The notes: a model not told the origin generated them from the sequence alone. A stretch of 64,000 bases of DNA from Nocardia cyriacigeorgica (GCF_010868145.1 NZ_JAAGUY010000006.1:1-64000); one strand, 5' to 3'; positions 18,073 through 27,644 are shown, counted from the stretch's first letter. Numbers and translations are program-made.

Positions 18073-20328
18073 CTACCTTTCCGGTGATCTGTTGCGCCGC
18101 AGTGTGAGTCGCGGATGGCCGAAGGCAAGATAGCCGAGATGGGTCGGGGTGACCCGTTCGGGATCGGCGACCACCCGGTCGCGGGTGTAGTCGGCGCGGG
18201 CGCGGCGCAGCAGCTCCGCGACAGGAACCGGAGGGTCGGCGAAGGCACCGTCGTAGAACCGCGCCGCGAGCTCGGCGGCGACCGTATCGTCGATGGTCCA
18301 CAGCGGCGCGACCACACCGATCGCGCCGGTGCGCAGCAGCGCCGTCGCGAAGCCGGCATAGCTGCCGAGAATCGACTGTCCCGCGCCGACCGAACACGCG
18401 TTCAGGTAGACGAACGGCGTGCTGCTCGTGTTACGGAGGCCCCGCACCGCGAGGGCGGTCAGGAACGAGGCCGCGAAACCGTCGGCGCGCGGCTCCAGCA
18501 GGACGAGGCCGTCCTCTTGGACCGCCTCGTCGAAGGTGCCGTGCAGCGCGACGTGCAGCAGGTCGACCGGCATCCGTCCTTCCAGGCAGCCGATGACCTG
18601 CTCCCGCATCGGTGGCAGAGGCGTGATGGGCCCATATTTTTCGTCGAACCGCGTGGCCTCGGCGACCGCGGCGGGCAGCGGTGGGAAGTTCCTGACCCCT
18701 TCGTAGTCGGCGGTCAGCACCGCCTGCCTGTTGATCGGATGCTCGCGCCGCAAACTCGGCCGCGGACCCTCCGGCGCGAAGGGCCAGCGCGACATCGCCA
18801 GATGGGCGCCGAGGAACGGAGCGTCACCCGCGTACACGGTGCACAGCGGTGGGTCGAAGACCGCGAGCTCCCACGGTACGAACGCCTCCTCGGTCAGCCA
18901 CAGCACGGCCGGGGCGTCGTCGCGGCCCCGCACGAGCTCGCGCAGCACCGTCCGGATTCCGCTGGGCAGCACCGAGAACACCAGATCGCCGTAGCCCTTG
19001 AGGTTGTCGAAGATCCCCACCCCACGAAACGCCTCCGCTTTGACAAGACGGCGTGTGTAGGTGGCGAAATCGCGTGCGGTGTGGTCGATACGGCTGCGTC
19101 GCTCGGCATCGGGGAGGGTGATCTGGCCGCCGAGCGCGTAGGCATCCCAGACGTAGGTGTCGGGCTCGTCGGCCCGGTACACCACCACGACGAGGTCAGG
19201 GGGTGCCTCGTCGAGCAGCGACTCGAGATCGAGCAGCTGGTGTGACGGCGGGGGAGGCGGCGGCTGGGTCGCCAGCCTGCTCGCGTTCGCCACGACCACG
19301 AGGGTGCGTGCCGCCAGCCCGATGATCCGCCCCTGCCTGCGGATGATCAGCCGCAGGGTGCGTTCGGGTGTCAGCGAGGGGGCGGTCACCGCACGCAAGG
19401 TCAGCGTGTGGCGCGGATACGGATCGGCGAGCGTCACACGCACAGCGATATGCGGATCATCGGCGACGATCAGCGATTTCGGGTCCACCAGCACTTCGAT
19501 CTGGATCTCGAATTCCGGATCCGAGGAATACACGTGCATCTGGCCGGACACCATCGTGGCCATATCGAAGGTCTCCGACAGCCCGACAGTGACCTGGAAC
19601 GACTCGCCCGCGACGACGACGTCCGGCGCCTCCAGCCGCGGATAACAGGCGTAGGCCCAGATGTCCTCGGTCGGCGCGACCTCGGAGTCATCGGTGGGCA
19701 CCAGATCGTCGACGGCTCGGGGCAGGTCCGTGTCGTTGCCGGTGCGGTCGATCCCCGTGTAACCGCCGTCCTCCAGCGCTGACACGTCGATGGACCTGGG
19801 CAGTACACGCCGCCTCGGATGCCCGAGCAGGTCACGGAGCCTGCGACGTCTACTGCGGGTCTCGCGCCCGTCGGTCGGCGGCTGCGCCGGTTGTTGCCCG
19901 GCGTCGTAGCCGACCTGGCCCGGCCGCCCCTCGGCTCGCGGGGCCTGCGGTTCGGTTTCGGTCCAGCGATAGCCCTGACCGGGTTGTGCCGCCGAGCCGG
20001 TCGCGGAGGAGCGTGCGCCACTGCCGGACTGTCCGGCGACCGCGCGCGCCAGCGCGTTCCGGAACGATGGATCGATGCGTGCCGTCGCTTCCAGGACCGC
20101 ACGCGCGGCGATACGAGTTGCCTCGGAGGGTTCGCCACCGGACCGAGATTCCCAGACCAGCCTGTCGATCTCGGTGTCACTACCGAGCTTCGCCATGACG
20201 ACATTGCCGACCTCGACCGCCGCGGTATCCAACGCCCAGCCGGTCAGCTCGCCGGCCCGCAGCCTGGTGCGCTGCTGCCACCCCACCGCGTACGCGATCA
20301 GCAGGGCGACCACGAGGTCCATATCCAC
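18073..20328 (-). CDS. CHAT-domain caspase-like protease
   Basis: A 751-aa protein. The C-terminal CHAT domain (about 470-750) has the catalytic His596 in LLHVALHGTFDE and Cys645 in VYLNACSVGAG, 49 residues apart, as in caspase/separase-fold peptidases. Before it are a short hydrophobic N-terminal stretch (residues 4-17), a helical domain (about 20-110), a charged linker, a beta-rich domain (about 225-350) and a Pro-rich spacer (QPPPPPPS). No NTPase, TPR or WD repeat is seen. GTG 20328 has an AGGAGGGG ribosome site seven bases upstream; homology upstream is lacking. CHAT proteases act as activated effectors in several bacterial conflict systems; the trigger here is unknown. Confidence 0.87.
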   Translation of the reverse strand: MDMDLVVALLIAYAVGWQQRTRLRAGELTGWALDTAAVEVGNVVMAKLGSDTEIDRLVWESRSGGEPSEATRIAARAVLEATARIDPSFRNALARAVAGQSGSGARSSATGSAAQPGQGYRWTETEPQAPRAEGRPGQVGYDAGQQPAQPPTDGRETRSRRRRLRDLLGHPRRRVLPRSIDVSALEDGGYTGIDRTGNDTDLPRAVDDLVPTDDSEVAPTEDIWAYACYPRLEAPDVVVAGESFQVTVGLSETFDMATMVSGQMHVYSSDPEFEIQIEVLVDPKSLIVADDPHIAVRVTLADPYPRHTLTLRAVTAPSLTPERTLRLIIRRQGRIIGLAARTLVVVANASRLATQPPPPPPSHQLLDLESLLDEAPPDLVVVVYRADEPDTYVWDAYALGGQITLPDAERRSRIDHTARDFATYTRRLVKAEAFRGVGIFDNLKGYGDLVFSVLPSGIRTVLRELVRGRDDAPAVLWLTEEAFVPWELAVFDPPLCTVYAGDAPFLGAHLAMSRWPFAPEGPRPSLRREHPINRQAVLTADYEGVRNFPPLPAAVAEATRFDEKYGPITPLPPMREQVIGCLEGRMPVDLLHVALHGTFDEAVQEDGLVLLEPRADGFAASFLTALAVRGLRNTSSTPFVYLNACSVGAGQSILGSYAGFATALLRTGAIGVVAPLWTIDDTVAAELAARFYDGAFADPPVPVAELLRRARADYTRDRVVADPERVTPTHLGYLAFGHPRLTLRRNRSPER

Positions 20329-20869
20329 GCGGGCCCCTCCTGTCGTAGTTGATAGCCCGATCACCGCGCACTGTCGATACGTTGTGGGAAGTCTTCCAGA
20401 AATGCGGACCCGTCCGCAGGTTTCGCCGGACATCGCCGCACGGATGCGACAACGACCTCCGCACCGACCTGCAGACAGACCGACCGGGCGGTCCGGTCTG
20501 GCCGCACCGCCCTTGACGTGCACGAACGGGATCCCCTCCGCCGCAACGGATCGCGTTCTGTAAGTCTGCGTTGCCAGTTCGGCAGAGAGTTCGCCGCATT
20601 GCTGCTAGGGTGGGCGAGTCGTCGGGTTCCGAGCTGCCGGAGCAGGGTTGGTCCGTTGGCTCGGCGGTCGATCGAAGTGCTTGTCCGGCGGTTGCTTTCG
20701 GGCAGCCTGTCGAGGGTTTTCGATGCTCTGCCGGGTGCCCGACGCACAACCTCATCCGGCCAGGGGTGTAGTCATGGTCGGGCGTCACGAGGAAGGCGAA
20801 AAGAAGCGCTGTGGCAGCAGGCTGTGGCATCTTGTGGCGCTCCCTCGAGCCCCATCAACGAGAGAGCTG
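20329..20869. other. Divergent intergenic region, CHAT gene / conservon
   Basis: 541 bases with no convincing gene. A perfect dyad TGCGGAC-CC-GTCCGCA lies at 20403-20418, 75 bases upstream of the CHAT start. A second hairpin-forming stretch (arms 20476-20485 and 20490-20500, one bulge) follows. The open frame upstream of the kinase start extends to 20648 but lacks coding character; in-frame ATG 20774 is an alternative kinase start. Confidence 0.55.
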
Positions 20870-22495
20870 ATGAATCTGAATATCGCCGTGCTGGTTCCGT
20901 GGATCTTGGCTCCTGCTCTCGTCCTCGCGGTGGCCTGGTACGCGGTGCGGGCAGTTCGGGAGCAGCGGACCCGGGCCGACGCGCTGGAGCGAGACCTCGG
21001 CATCCGTGAAGAGATCCTGGAGCGGTTCGCCACCACCACGCTGCCGTCGCTGACCGAATCGGTCCGCAGGCATGAGCAGCCCGCGAACGTCGTCGAAGTC
21101 CCGGAGGGGCTGGAGGATTCGCGGTTCGCGCAGATCATGCGCTGGGTGTCCGAACGCATCGCCGAGGATCTGCGCGGAATCCAGACCGAGACCAGGGAGA
21201 ACACGGTCCGCGAGGCCGAAGAGCAGACCCATCGCGCGATCACCACCGCCGAGTCCACCGTGCGCGCGGACGAGGCGGCCAAGCGTGAGAAGGCCGAAGG
21301 CGCCGCGCGTGAGGCCACCAGTGCCGCGGTGCGGTCGTTCGGTACCTCTGTGGTCAGCCTCGGCGCCGATGTGAGCCAGGTGGTCAGCGCCGCGCTGCGC
21401 GAGCATCGCGACGACGCGGTCTACGAAACGCTCATCCGCATCGACCACACCGTGCAGCAGATGATCCGGCAGGCGCAGTCCTATGTGATCGTCTGTGGTG
21501 GTCTGCCCGGACGTCGCTGGCCTGCGCAGTCGCTCACCGACGTGGTCGGCGGCGCCATCGGCCGCGTCCGAGACTTCCTGCGGGTGCGCTCGGGCCAGCT
21601 CGATCGCGTGGTGATCAGTCGTTCGGTGGAGCCGCTGGTGCACACCCTCGCCGCGCTGATCGACAATGCGCTGCGCTACTCGCCGCCCACCTCCTACGTC
21701 GACGTCAGCTTCCAGGAAGGCCATCACGGCGTCACCGTGATCGTCGACGACGCCGGTGTGCGCATGAATGCCGAGCAGATGGAAGAGGCCAGGCAGGTGC
21801 TCGCACACGAGCGCTCGGTCGACATCCACCAGCTCGGCCCGGCCCCCAAGGTCGGCTTCCCCGGCATCGCGGCGCTGGCCCGCCGCTACGGCTTCACCGT
21901 CTACATCGACGGCCCCAACGCCTACGGCGGTATGCGCGCCATGGTGTACATCCCCGAGACACTGCTGGTCAGCCCGAGGGCGCCGCAGGCCGAAGACGCC
22001 GCACCGTCCGCACCGGCGGGGATGTCGTCGATTCCGGCGCCCATGCCGTCCGGGCCCGCCGCTGCCGTCCTGCACGGGGAATCGGCTCCGACCACCACAC
22101 GGGTCAGGGAGGCCGCACCGCTGGCGGCAGTGACCAACATGACCACGGCGAGTTCCGGATCGATCACGACGCAATCCGTGCGGTCCACCATCGGATCGGC
22201 CGCGGGGAGCGGACCGGCCGATTCGCCGACGCGAACCACGACGACGGGGGGCCATGCGTTGACCGGGGTGTCCGACTTCCCTGACACCGAGGACCGTCCC
22301 ACGATGACCGATGTCACCACGGGCGGTCTGCCCAAGCGCCGCCGCCGTGCGGTCGCGGTGGTTCCGCCGGTCGGGCAACGCAGCCCGAATGCCGAACCGG
22401 GTAAGGCCCGGCCCGAGATCGCCGCCGCTTGGCATAGCGGCTCCAAGAGCGGCCGCGCCGCCGCAACCGACGACACCGAAGGGATGACATCCTGA
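20870..22495 (+). CDS. Conservon sensor histidine kinase-like protein CvnA
   Basis: A 541-aa membrane protein. One N-terminal helix (about 8-25, VLVPWILAPALVLAVAW) is followed by a long charged coiled-coil (about 35-165). A GHKL ATPase domain comes next: N box ALIDNALRYSPP, G1 IVDDAGVRM, G2 GFPGIAALARRYG. I see no classical H-box, so autophosphorylation is uncertain, as noted for other CvnA proteins. About 150 C-terminal residues are Ala/Pro/Thr-rich. The ATG at 20870 is preferred; 20774 is possible. It overlaps cvnB by one base and heads the conservon. Confidence 0.85.
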   Translation: MNLNIAVLVPWILAPALVLAVAWYAVRAVREQRTRADALERDLGIREEILERFATTTLPSLTESVRRHEQPANVVEVPEGLEDSRFAQIMRWVSERIAEDLRGIQTETRENTVREAEEQTHRAITTAESTVRADEAAKREKAEGAAREATSAAVRSFGTSVVSLGADVSQVVSAALREHRDDAVYETLIRIDHTVQQMIRQAQSYVIVCGGLPGRRWPAQSLTDVVGGAIGRVRDFLRVRSGQLDRVVISRSVEPLVHTLAALIDNALRYSPPTSYVDVSFQEGHHGVTVIVDDAGVRMNAEQMEEARQVLAHERSVDIHQLGPAPKVGFPGIAALARRYGFTVYIDGPNAYGGMRAMVYIPETLLVSPRAPQAEDAAPSAPAGMSSIPAPMPSGPAAAVLHGESAPTTTRVREAAPLAAVTNMTTASSGSITTQSVRSTIGSAAGSGPADSPTRTTTTGGHALTGVSDFPDTEDRPTMTDVTTGGLPKRRRRAVAVVPPVGQRSPNAEPGKARPEIAAAWHSGSKSGRAAATDDTEGMTS

Positions 22496-22929
22496 TGGGC
22501 TCACCGAGAACTGTTGTCACCGACAGCACCAACAAGCTCGGCTGGTTACTCGAGGACCTCGAGATTCCCGGCGTCCGCTTCGCGGTCCTGCTGTCCGACG
22601 ACGGGCTGCGGATCGCGCACTCCAGCGGAGTCACCAAAGACGACGCCGAGCGCTTCGCCGCCGCAGCCTCCGGTCTGAGTTCGCTCGGCAAGGCGCTCGG
22701 TGAATTCTGCGGCGGCGCACAGAATGGCGTGCGGCAGAACATGACCGAGTACGACCAGGGGATGATCCTGATCACGGCGGCGGGCGAGGGCGCCCTGCTC
22801 GGGGTGTCCACCACCACCGATATCGATGTGGGCCTCATCGCGCACCGGATGAACGAGCTGGCCGGCCGAGTCGGACACGAACTCGGCAGTCAGCCGCGCG
22901 GGAGCGTTGACGGCGGCGAAATGCCATGA
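22495..22929 (+). CDS. Roadblock/LC7-domain protein CvnB
   Basis: A 144-aa cytosolic roadblock/LC7 protein that in conservons is thought to act as a scaffold or regulator for the CvnD GTPase. The fold is visible in LGWLLEDLEIPGVRFAVLLSDDGLRIA, here split as LEDLEIPGV and AVLLSDDGLRI, and in the second half LITAAGEGALLGVS. It is coupled by overlap on both sides (one base with the kinase gene, ATGA with the DUF742 gene). Confidence 0.92.
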   Translation: MGSPRTVVTDSTNKLGWLLEDLEIPGVRFAVLLSDDGLRIAHSSGVTKDDAERFAAAASGLSSLGKALGEFCGGAQNGVRQNMTEYDQGMILITAAGEGALLGVSTTTDIDVGLIAHRMNELAGRVGHELGSQPRGSVDGGEMP

Positions 22930-23273
22930 GCGGGCCGCGGCGTGATCCCGACCTGGTGCGCGCGTATGTGCGCACCAGGGGACGCTCGCGTCCGACCCGT
23001 GAGTTGGACCTGGTCACCCTCGTCATCGCCGTCAAGAGTCCGGGGCCGGGTACGAGCCCCGACGCGCGGCGGGTGGCCGGTGTCTGCGCCCGTGGCGCCC
23101 TCTCTATCGCCGAGATAGCCGCTTATCTGGACCTGCCGCCCTCGGTGGTCAAGATCATCGCCGCCGACCTCCTCGACACCGAATACCTCGCCATCCCCAC
23201 CCCGGCCGAATCACTGCCGGAGATAGCTCTGCTCCAGGAGGTTCTCAATGGGCTCCGTGCTCTCCCGGCCTGA
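22926..23273 (+). CDS. DUF742 protein CvnC
   Basis: A 115-aa DUF742 protein, the third conservon component. It has the expected RPYVRTRGRS-like start (LVRAYVRTRGRSRPT), the winged-helix part CARGALSIAEIAAYLDLPPSVVKIIAADL and a C-terminal leucine-rich helix. In the family it may bind DNA or mediate contacts between CvnA and CvnD. It overlaps cvnB by four bases and cvnD by 26. Confidence 0.92.
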   Translation: MSGPRRDPDLVRAYVRTRGRSRPTRELDLVTLVIAVKSPGPGTSPDARRVAGVCARGALSIAEIAAYLDLPPSVVKIIAADLLDTEYLAIPTPAESLPEIALLQEVLNGLRALPA

Positions 23274-23853
23274 CCGCACCGTCGATTATGTGCCGGAGAC
23301 CGTGACCCGATCGGTGAAACTGCTCGTCGCCGGAAGTTTCGGCGTCGGCAAGACCACCTTCGTCAGCAGTGTTTCCGAGATCAAGCCGCTACGCACGGAG
23401 GAGACCATCACCCAGGCCAGCGTCGGGATCGACGATATGGCCGGTCTGTCGGGTAAAACGCAGACCACGGTGGCGATGGATTTCGGACGTATCACTCTCA
23501 ATCCCGAACTGGCGCTGTACCTGTTCGGTACCCCGGGTCAGCAGCGGTTCGTACCGCTGTGGGAAGAGTTGGCCCGCGGTGCGCTCGGTGCGCTGGTTCT
23601 GGTCGACACCCGCCGTATCGAGAAGGCCGACGAGGTGCTGTCGGTGCTCGAGGAACGCGGTGTGCCGTACGCGGTGGGTGTCAACGAGTTCGAAGGTGCC
23701 GACCGGTTTCCGCTCTCGGAGGTCCGTGACGCGCTCGACCTCACCCCGGACACGCCACTGACAGCATTGGACGCACGTGACCGCGGCACCTGCCTGCGCT
23801 CGTTGATCATGCTCGTCGAATTCCTGTTCCATCGACTGGAGTCTCGTCTTTGA
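23248..23853 (+). CDS. Conservon small GTPase CvnD
   Basis: A 201-aa Ras-like GTPase of the MglA/CvnD type. G1 is AGSFGVGKTTFV; G3 is the altered FGTPGQQRF, which lacks the usual DxxG Asp; the guanine-specificity motif is VNEFE. An effector-like loop lies around ITQASVGID. AGGAGG six bases upstream of the ATG sits inside cvnC, giving a strong independent ribosome site. It ends in a TTGA overlap with the first P450 gene. Confidence 0.93.
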   Translation: MGSVLSRPDRTVDYVPETVTRSVKLLVAGSFGVGKTTFVSSVSEIKPLRTEETITQASVGIDDMAGLSGKTQTTVAMDFGRITLNPELALYLFGTPGQQRFVPLWEELARGALGALVLVDTRRIEKADEVLSVLEERGVPYAVGVNEFEGADRFPLSEVRDALDLTPDTPLTALDARDRGTCLRSLIMLVEFLFHRLESRL

Positions 23854-25118
23854 CAACCCATCAGCCCGTCACAACACCACAACCTCCCTTCAGCGGCTGC
23901 CCTGTCGCGCACGGATCGCCGATTGATGCCGAAGGCCCGCGGGTCTCGCTCTATACCGAGGAGTTCTCGGACGATCCGCATCACGCCTACCGTGAGATGC
24001 GCCGACGCTTCGGCTCGCTGGTTCCGATCGATCTGGCGCCCGATGTGCCCGCGACCCTGGTGATCGGCTATCAGGATGCGGTGCGGATCCTCAACGACCC
24101 AGACCATTTCCCGGCCGACCCGCGCACCTGGCAGACGAGCATTCCGCAGGATTCGCCGGTCAAGCCGATGATGGAGTGGTATCCGAACGCGCTGCGCAAC
24201 ACCGGCACCGCCCATGCCCGTTACCGGGCCGCCTACGTCGCGGGTATCGACAAGATCGATCTGAACGCTCTCAACAGCACCGTCGAGAAGATCGCGATGC
24301 CGTTGATCAACACCTTCTGTGAAGAAGGTTCGGCCGACTTGGTCACCCAGTACGCGTTCCCGCTGGTGTTCGAGGTGCTGAACCAGTTGGTCGGCTGCTC
24401 ACCGGAATTGGGCCAGCGTATCGCTGCCGGCATGGCCGCGCTGTTCGACACCGTCAATGCCGAATGGGGGATGACCTACCTCAGCGAGGCGCTGATGGAG
24501 CTCATCCAGCTCAAGCGGTCCCAGCCCGGCGACGACGTCACCTCGGTGCTGGTGGCGCATTCGTCGAATCTGGACGACGAGGAACTGCTGTCCAACCTGA
24601 TCAGCTTCTACGGTGCCGGCTTGGAACCACAGCAGAACCTGATCCTCAACACCCTCCTGCTGATGCTCACCGACGATCGTTTCGGCGGCGACATGCTCGG
24701 CGGAAGTCTGTCGACTCGGGACGCGCTCGACGAGGTTCTGTTCAACGACCCGCCGATGGCGAACTTCTGCACCACCTATCCGCGCCAGCCGATCCTGATC
24801 GACAACGCGTGGTTGCCCGCCCATCAGCCGGTGCTCATCAGCCTCGCCGGATGCAACACCGATCCAGCGATCCGTGGCGGTGATCTCTCGGGCAACCGGT
24901 CGCACCTCGCGTGGAGCATCGGACCGCATGCCTGCCCCGCGCAGTCGGTGGCGCTGGTGGTGGTGCAGGAAGCCATCGACCAACTACTAGATGCGCTACC
25001 CGAGATGCGATTGGCGCAGTCGATGGATGAATTGTCTTGGCGGCCTGGGCCTTTCCACCGCGCGCTGACGACCTTGCCGGTAACCTTCCCGGAGTCCCCT
25101 CCGTTGAACATTGCGTAA
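23850..25118 (+). CDS. Conservon cytochrome P450 (CYP157-like), ExxR motif absent
   Basis: A 422-aa P450-fold protein. The haem-thiolate Cys362 is in WSIGPHACPAQS. The K-helix ExxR is replaced by E295-V-L-F298. The I-helix reads GAGLEPQ (255-261), lacking the acid-Thr pair that normally activates oxygen. These are features described for the CYP157 family of Streptomyces conservons, where P450s without ExxR follow the GTPase gene. Whether it is a monooxygenase or a haem sensor is unclear. TTG start with a four-base overlap to cvnD; no ferredoxin is adjacent. Confidence 0.9.
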   Translation: MTTHQPVTTPQPPFSGCPVAHGSPIDAEGPRVSLYTEEFSDDPHHAYREMRRRFGSLVPIDLAPDVPATLVIGYQDAVRILNDPDHFPADPRTWQTSIPQDSPVKPMMEWYPNALRNTGTAHARYRAAYVAGIDKIDLNALNSTVEKIAMPLINTFCEEGSADLVTQYAFPLVFEVLNQLVGCSPELGQRIAAGMAALFDTVNAEWGMTYLSEALMELIQLKRSQPGDDVTSVLVAHSSNLDDEELLSNLISFYGAGLEPQQNLILNTLLLMLTDDRFGGDMLGGSLSTRDALDEVLFNDPPMANFCTTYPRQPILIDNAWLPAHQPVLISLAGCNTDPAIRGGDLSGNRSHLAWSIGPHACPAQSVALVVVQEAIDQLLDALPEMRLAQSMDELSWRPGPFHRALTTLPVTFPESPPLNIA

Positions 25119-25128
25119 GGATCCTGTG

Positions 25129-26361
25129 GTGGAGCGCGAAACGATCGTCCTTGACATGGCGGGAGCAGACACCCACGGCGAGGCCGCACGGCTTCGGGAA
25201 CGTGGGCCTGCGGCGCTGGTGGAGTTGCCCAACGGTGTGCCCGCGTGGTCGGTGACCGACGCCGCCGCGCTCAAGAGCCTGCTGGCCGACCCCCGGGTGT
25301 CGAAGGATCCCCGGCAGCATTGGACGGCGTTCATCAACGGCGAGATCACCCATGAGTGGCCGTTGTTTCCGTGGATCGCGGTGGACAATATGTTCACCGC
25401 CTACGGCAAGGATCATCGTCGGTTGCGTCGGCTGGTGGCGCGGGCGTTCACCGCGCGCCGCACCGCCGCGCTGCGCCCACGGATCGAGCAGGTCACCAGC
25501 GAACTGCTGGACGCGCTGGCGGCAATGCCCGCCGGTGAGGTGGTGGATCTGCGGGCGCACTACGCCTATCCGGTGCCGATTCAGATCCTCACCGAACTGC
25601 TCGGGCTGCCGGAAACGCTGGGGGCGGGCCTGCGCGTCTGTGTCGACCGATATTTCGACACCACGATCGGTCAGGAGGAGGCGGCGGCCAACTACGTCGA
25701 GATGTACGGGCTGGTCACCGAACTGGTCACGTTCCGCCGCGCCGAGCCGGGCGATGACATCACCAGTGCCTTGATCGCCGCGCGCGACGAGGAGGACGGT
25801 TCGCAGCTGACCGAGAAGGAGCTCGTCGACACGCTGATGCTGGTGATCAACGCCGGCCACGAGACGACGGTCAACCTGCTCGATCAGGCGATCGTCGCGC
25901 TGCTGACCCATCCCGAACAGCGCGAGGCCGTGGCGTCGGGACGGCTGCCCTGGACCGAGGTGGTCGAGGAGACCCTGCGTTTCGAGGCGCCCGTCGCGCA
26001 TCTGCCGCTGCGGTTCGCGGTGGACGACATCGAACTCGACGGCGGCGTGCACATCGCGAAGGGCGAGGCGATCCTCGCCTCCTACGCGGCGGCGAGCCGT
26101 GATCCCAAGGTGCACGGTGACACCGCTGACGTCTTCGATCTCGACCGCGAGAACAAGGAGCATGTCGCCTTCGGCTACGGCGCGCATCACTGTGTGGGTT
26201 CGCCGCTGGCCCGGATGGAGGGTGAACTGGCGCTGCCCGCGCTGTTCGCCCGGTTCCCCGATCTGCGACTCGCGGTCGATCCGGCCGAGCTGCAACCGGT
26301 GGTCAGCTTCGTATCCAACGGGCATCAGCAGCTTCCGGTGTACCTCGGCTCAGAACGGTAA
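25129..26361 (+). CDS. Cytochrome P450 (CYP154-like), canonical motifs
   Basis: A 410-aa soluble P450. The I-helix oxygen-activation motif is NAGHETTVNLL, ExxR is EETLR with downstream FEAPVAHLPLR, and the haem Cys355 lies in FGYGAHHCVGSPLAR. Unlike its three neighbours it keeps every catalytic motif. In Streptomyces, CYP154 genes also stand beside CYP157 genes in conservons. GTG at 25126 and 25129 are both possible; AAGGA at 25117-25121 fits the second. Electron partners must come from elsewhere. Confidence 0.9.
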   Translation: MERETIVLDMAGADTHGEAARLRERGPAALVELPNGVPAWSVTDAAALKSLLADPRVSKDPRQHWTAFINGEITHEWPLFPWIAVDNMFTAYGKDHRRLRRLVARAFTARRTAALRPRIEQVTSELLDALAAMPAGEVVDLRAHYAYPVPIQILTELLGLPETLGAGLRVCVDRYFDTTIGQEEAAANYVEMYGLVTELVTFRRAEPGDDITSALIAARDEEDGSQLTEKELVDTLMLVINAGHETTVNLLDQAIVALLTHPEQREAVASGRLPWTEVVEETLRFEAPVAHLPLRFAVDDIELDGGVHIAKGEAILASYAAASRDPKVHGDTADVFDLDRENKEHVAFGYGAHHCVGSPLARMEGELALPALFARFPDLRLAVDPAELQPVVSFVSNGHQQLPVYLGSER

Positions 26362-26375
26362 TGGCAAATCTCTAG

Positions 26376-27644
26376 ATGACTCTCAACTGGGCAACGCACC
26401 ATTCGAACGCGTCCACCGGTTCGTGCCCGGTTCCGCACGTATCACCACACGAGGCCGACGGGCCGCGTTTTTCGCTGTATTCAGCGGAATTCGCGGCCGA
26501 CCCGCATCGCGCCTATCGGGAGATGCGCGAGCGCTACGGGGCTCTGGTCCCGGTCGAGCTGTCGCCGGGCATCCACGCAACGCTGGTGATCGGGTACCAC
26601 ACGGCCGTGCGGATCCTCAACGATCCCGAGCATTTCCCGGCCGATCCCCGGATGTGGCAGAAGAACATTCCGCTCGACTGTCCGGTGCTGCCGATGCTGG
26701 AGTTCCGGACCACGGCACTGCGTACCACCGGTGCCGAGCACACTCGATATCGTTCGGCGAATACGGCAGCCCTCGGCGGCGTCGATATGCACGGGCTGCA
26801 TGCGACGGTCGAGAAGATCGCGATATCGCTGATCAACTCGTTCTGCGAGGACGGCAGCGTCGACCTGATCGGCCAATACGCCTTCCCGCTCACCTTCGCA
26901 GTGCTCAATGAGATCCTCGGCTGCCCACCCGATATCGGGCACCGGGTGGCCACCGGGATGGCGGCGATCTTCGAAGGCATCGACGCCGAGAGCGGCAACG
27001 CGATGCTGCAGGACGCGCTGGCGGAGCTGACCGCGCGCAAACGGCAGACCCCGGGCGACGATGTGACCACCCGCCTGCTCCAGCACGACACCCGCCTCTC
27101 GGATGAGGAAATGGTGCAACAGCTGGTGGTGCTCTACGGGGCAGGGATCGAACCGCTGCAGAATCTGACCGTCAACACCCTGCGGCTGATGCTCACCGAC
27201 GGCCGCTTTGCAGGCAGCGTCCTCGACGGAAGCCTGTCGACTCGGGACGCGCTCGACGAGGTGCTGTTCACCGACCCGCCGATGGCGAATTTCTGTAGTA
27301 CCTATCCTCGTCAGCCCACGATGGTCGACAGTGTCTGGCTGCCCGCCCATCAGCCGGTGGTGATCAGCATGACCGGATGTAACAACGACCCGGCGATCAA
27401 TAACGGCCAGTACGCCGATAATCGCTCACATCTGGCCTTCAGCGCCGGTCCGCACACCTGCCCGGCACAATCGGTGGCCTATCTGGTGGCCCGTGACGCC
27501 ATCGACCAGCTGCTGGATGCGCTGCCGGAGCTGGCGTTGGCAGTGCCCGCCGAACAGCTCACCTGGCGGCCGGGGCCGTTCCACCGGTCGCTATCGGCGT
27601 TGCCTGCTGTGTTTCCGAAATCCCCACCGCTGCAAGCGGACTGA
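26376..27644 (+). CDS. Second CYP157-like P450, ExxR motif absent
   Basis: A 422-aa paralogue of the protein at 23850 with the same length and haem Cys at residue 362 (FSAGPHTCPAQS). The K-helix reads DEVLFTDPP instead of ExxR, and the I-helix GAGIEPLQN lacks acid-Thr. Gene is 14 bases after the CYP154-like gene and likely cotranscribed. The N-terminal GSCPVPH and DGPRFSLYSAEF parts match the other two copies. The start is ATG 26376; no good ribosome site is seen. Confidence 0.88.
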   Translation: MTLNWATHHSNASTGSCPVPHVSPHEADGPRFSLYSAEFAADPHRAYREMRERYGALVPVELSPGIHATLVIGYHTAVRILNDPEHFPADPRMWQKNIPLDCPVLPMLEFRTTALRTTGAEHTRYRSANTAALGGVDMHGLHATVEKIAISLINSFCEDGSVDLIGQYAFPLTFAVLNEILGCPPDIGHRVATGMAAIFEGIDAESGNAMLQDALAELTARKRQTPGDDVTTRLLQHDTRLSDEEMVQQLVVLYGAGIEPLQNLTVNTLRLMLTDGRFAGSVLDGSLSTRDALDEVLFTDPPMANFCSTYPRQPTMVDSVWLPAHQPVVISMTGCNNDPAINNGQYADNRSHLAFSAGPHTCPAQSVAYLVARDAIDQLLDALPELALAVPAEQLTWRPGPFHRSLSALPAVFPKSPPLQAD

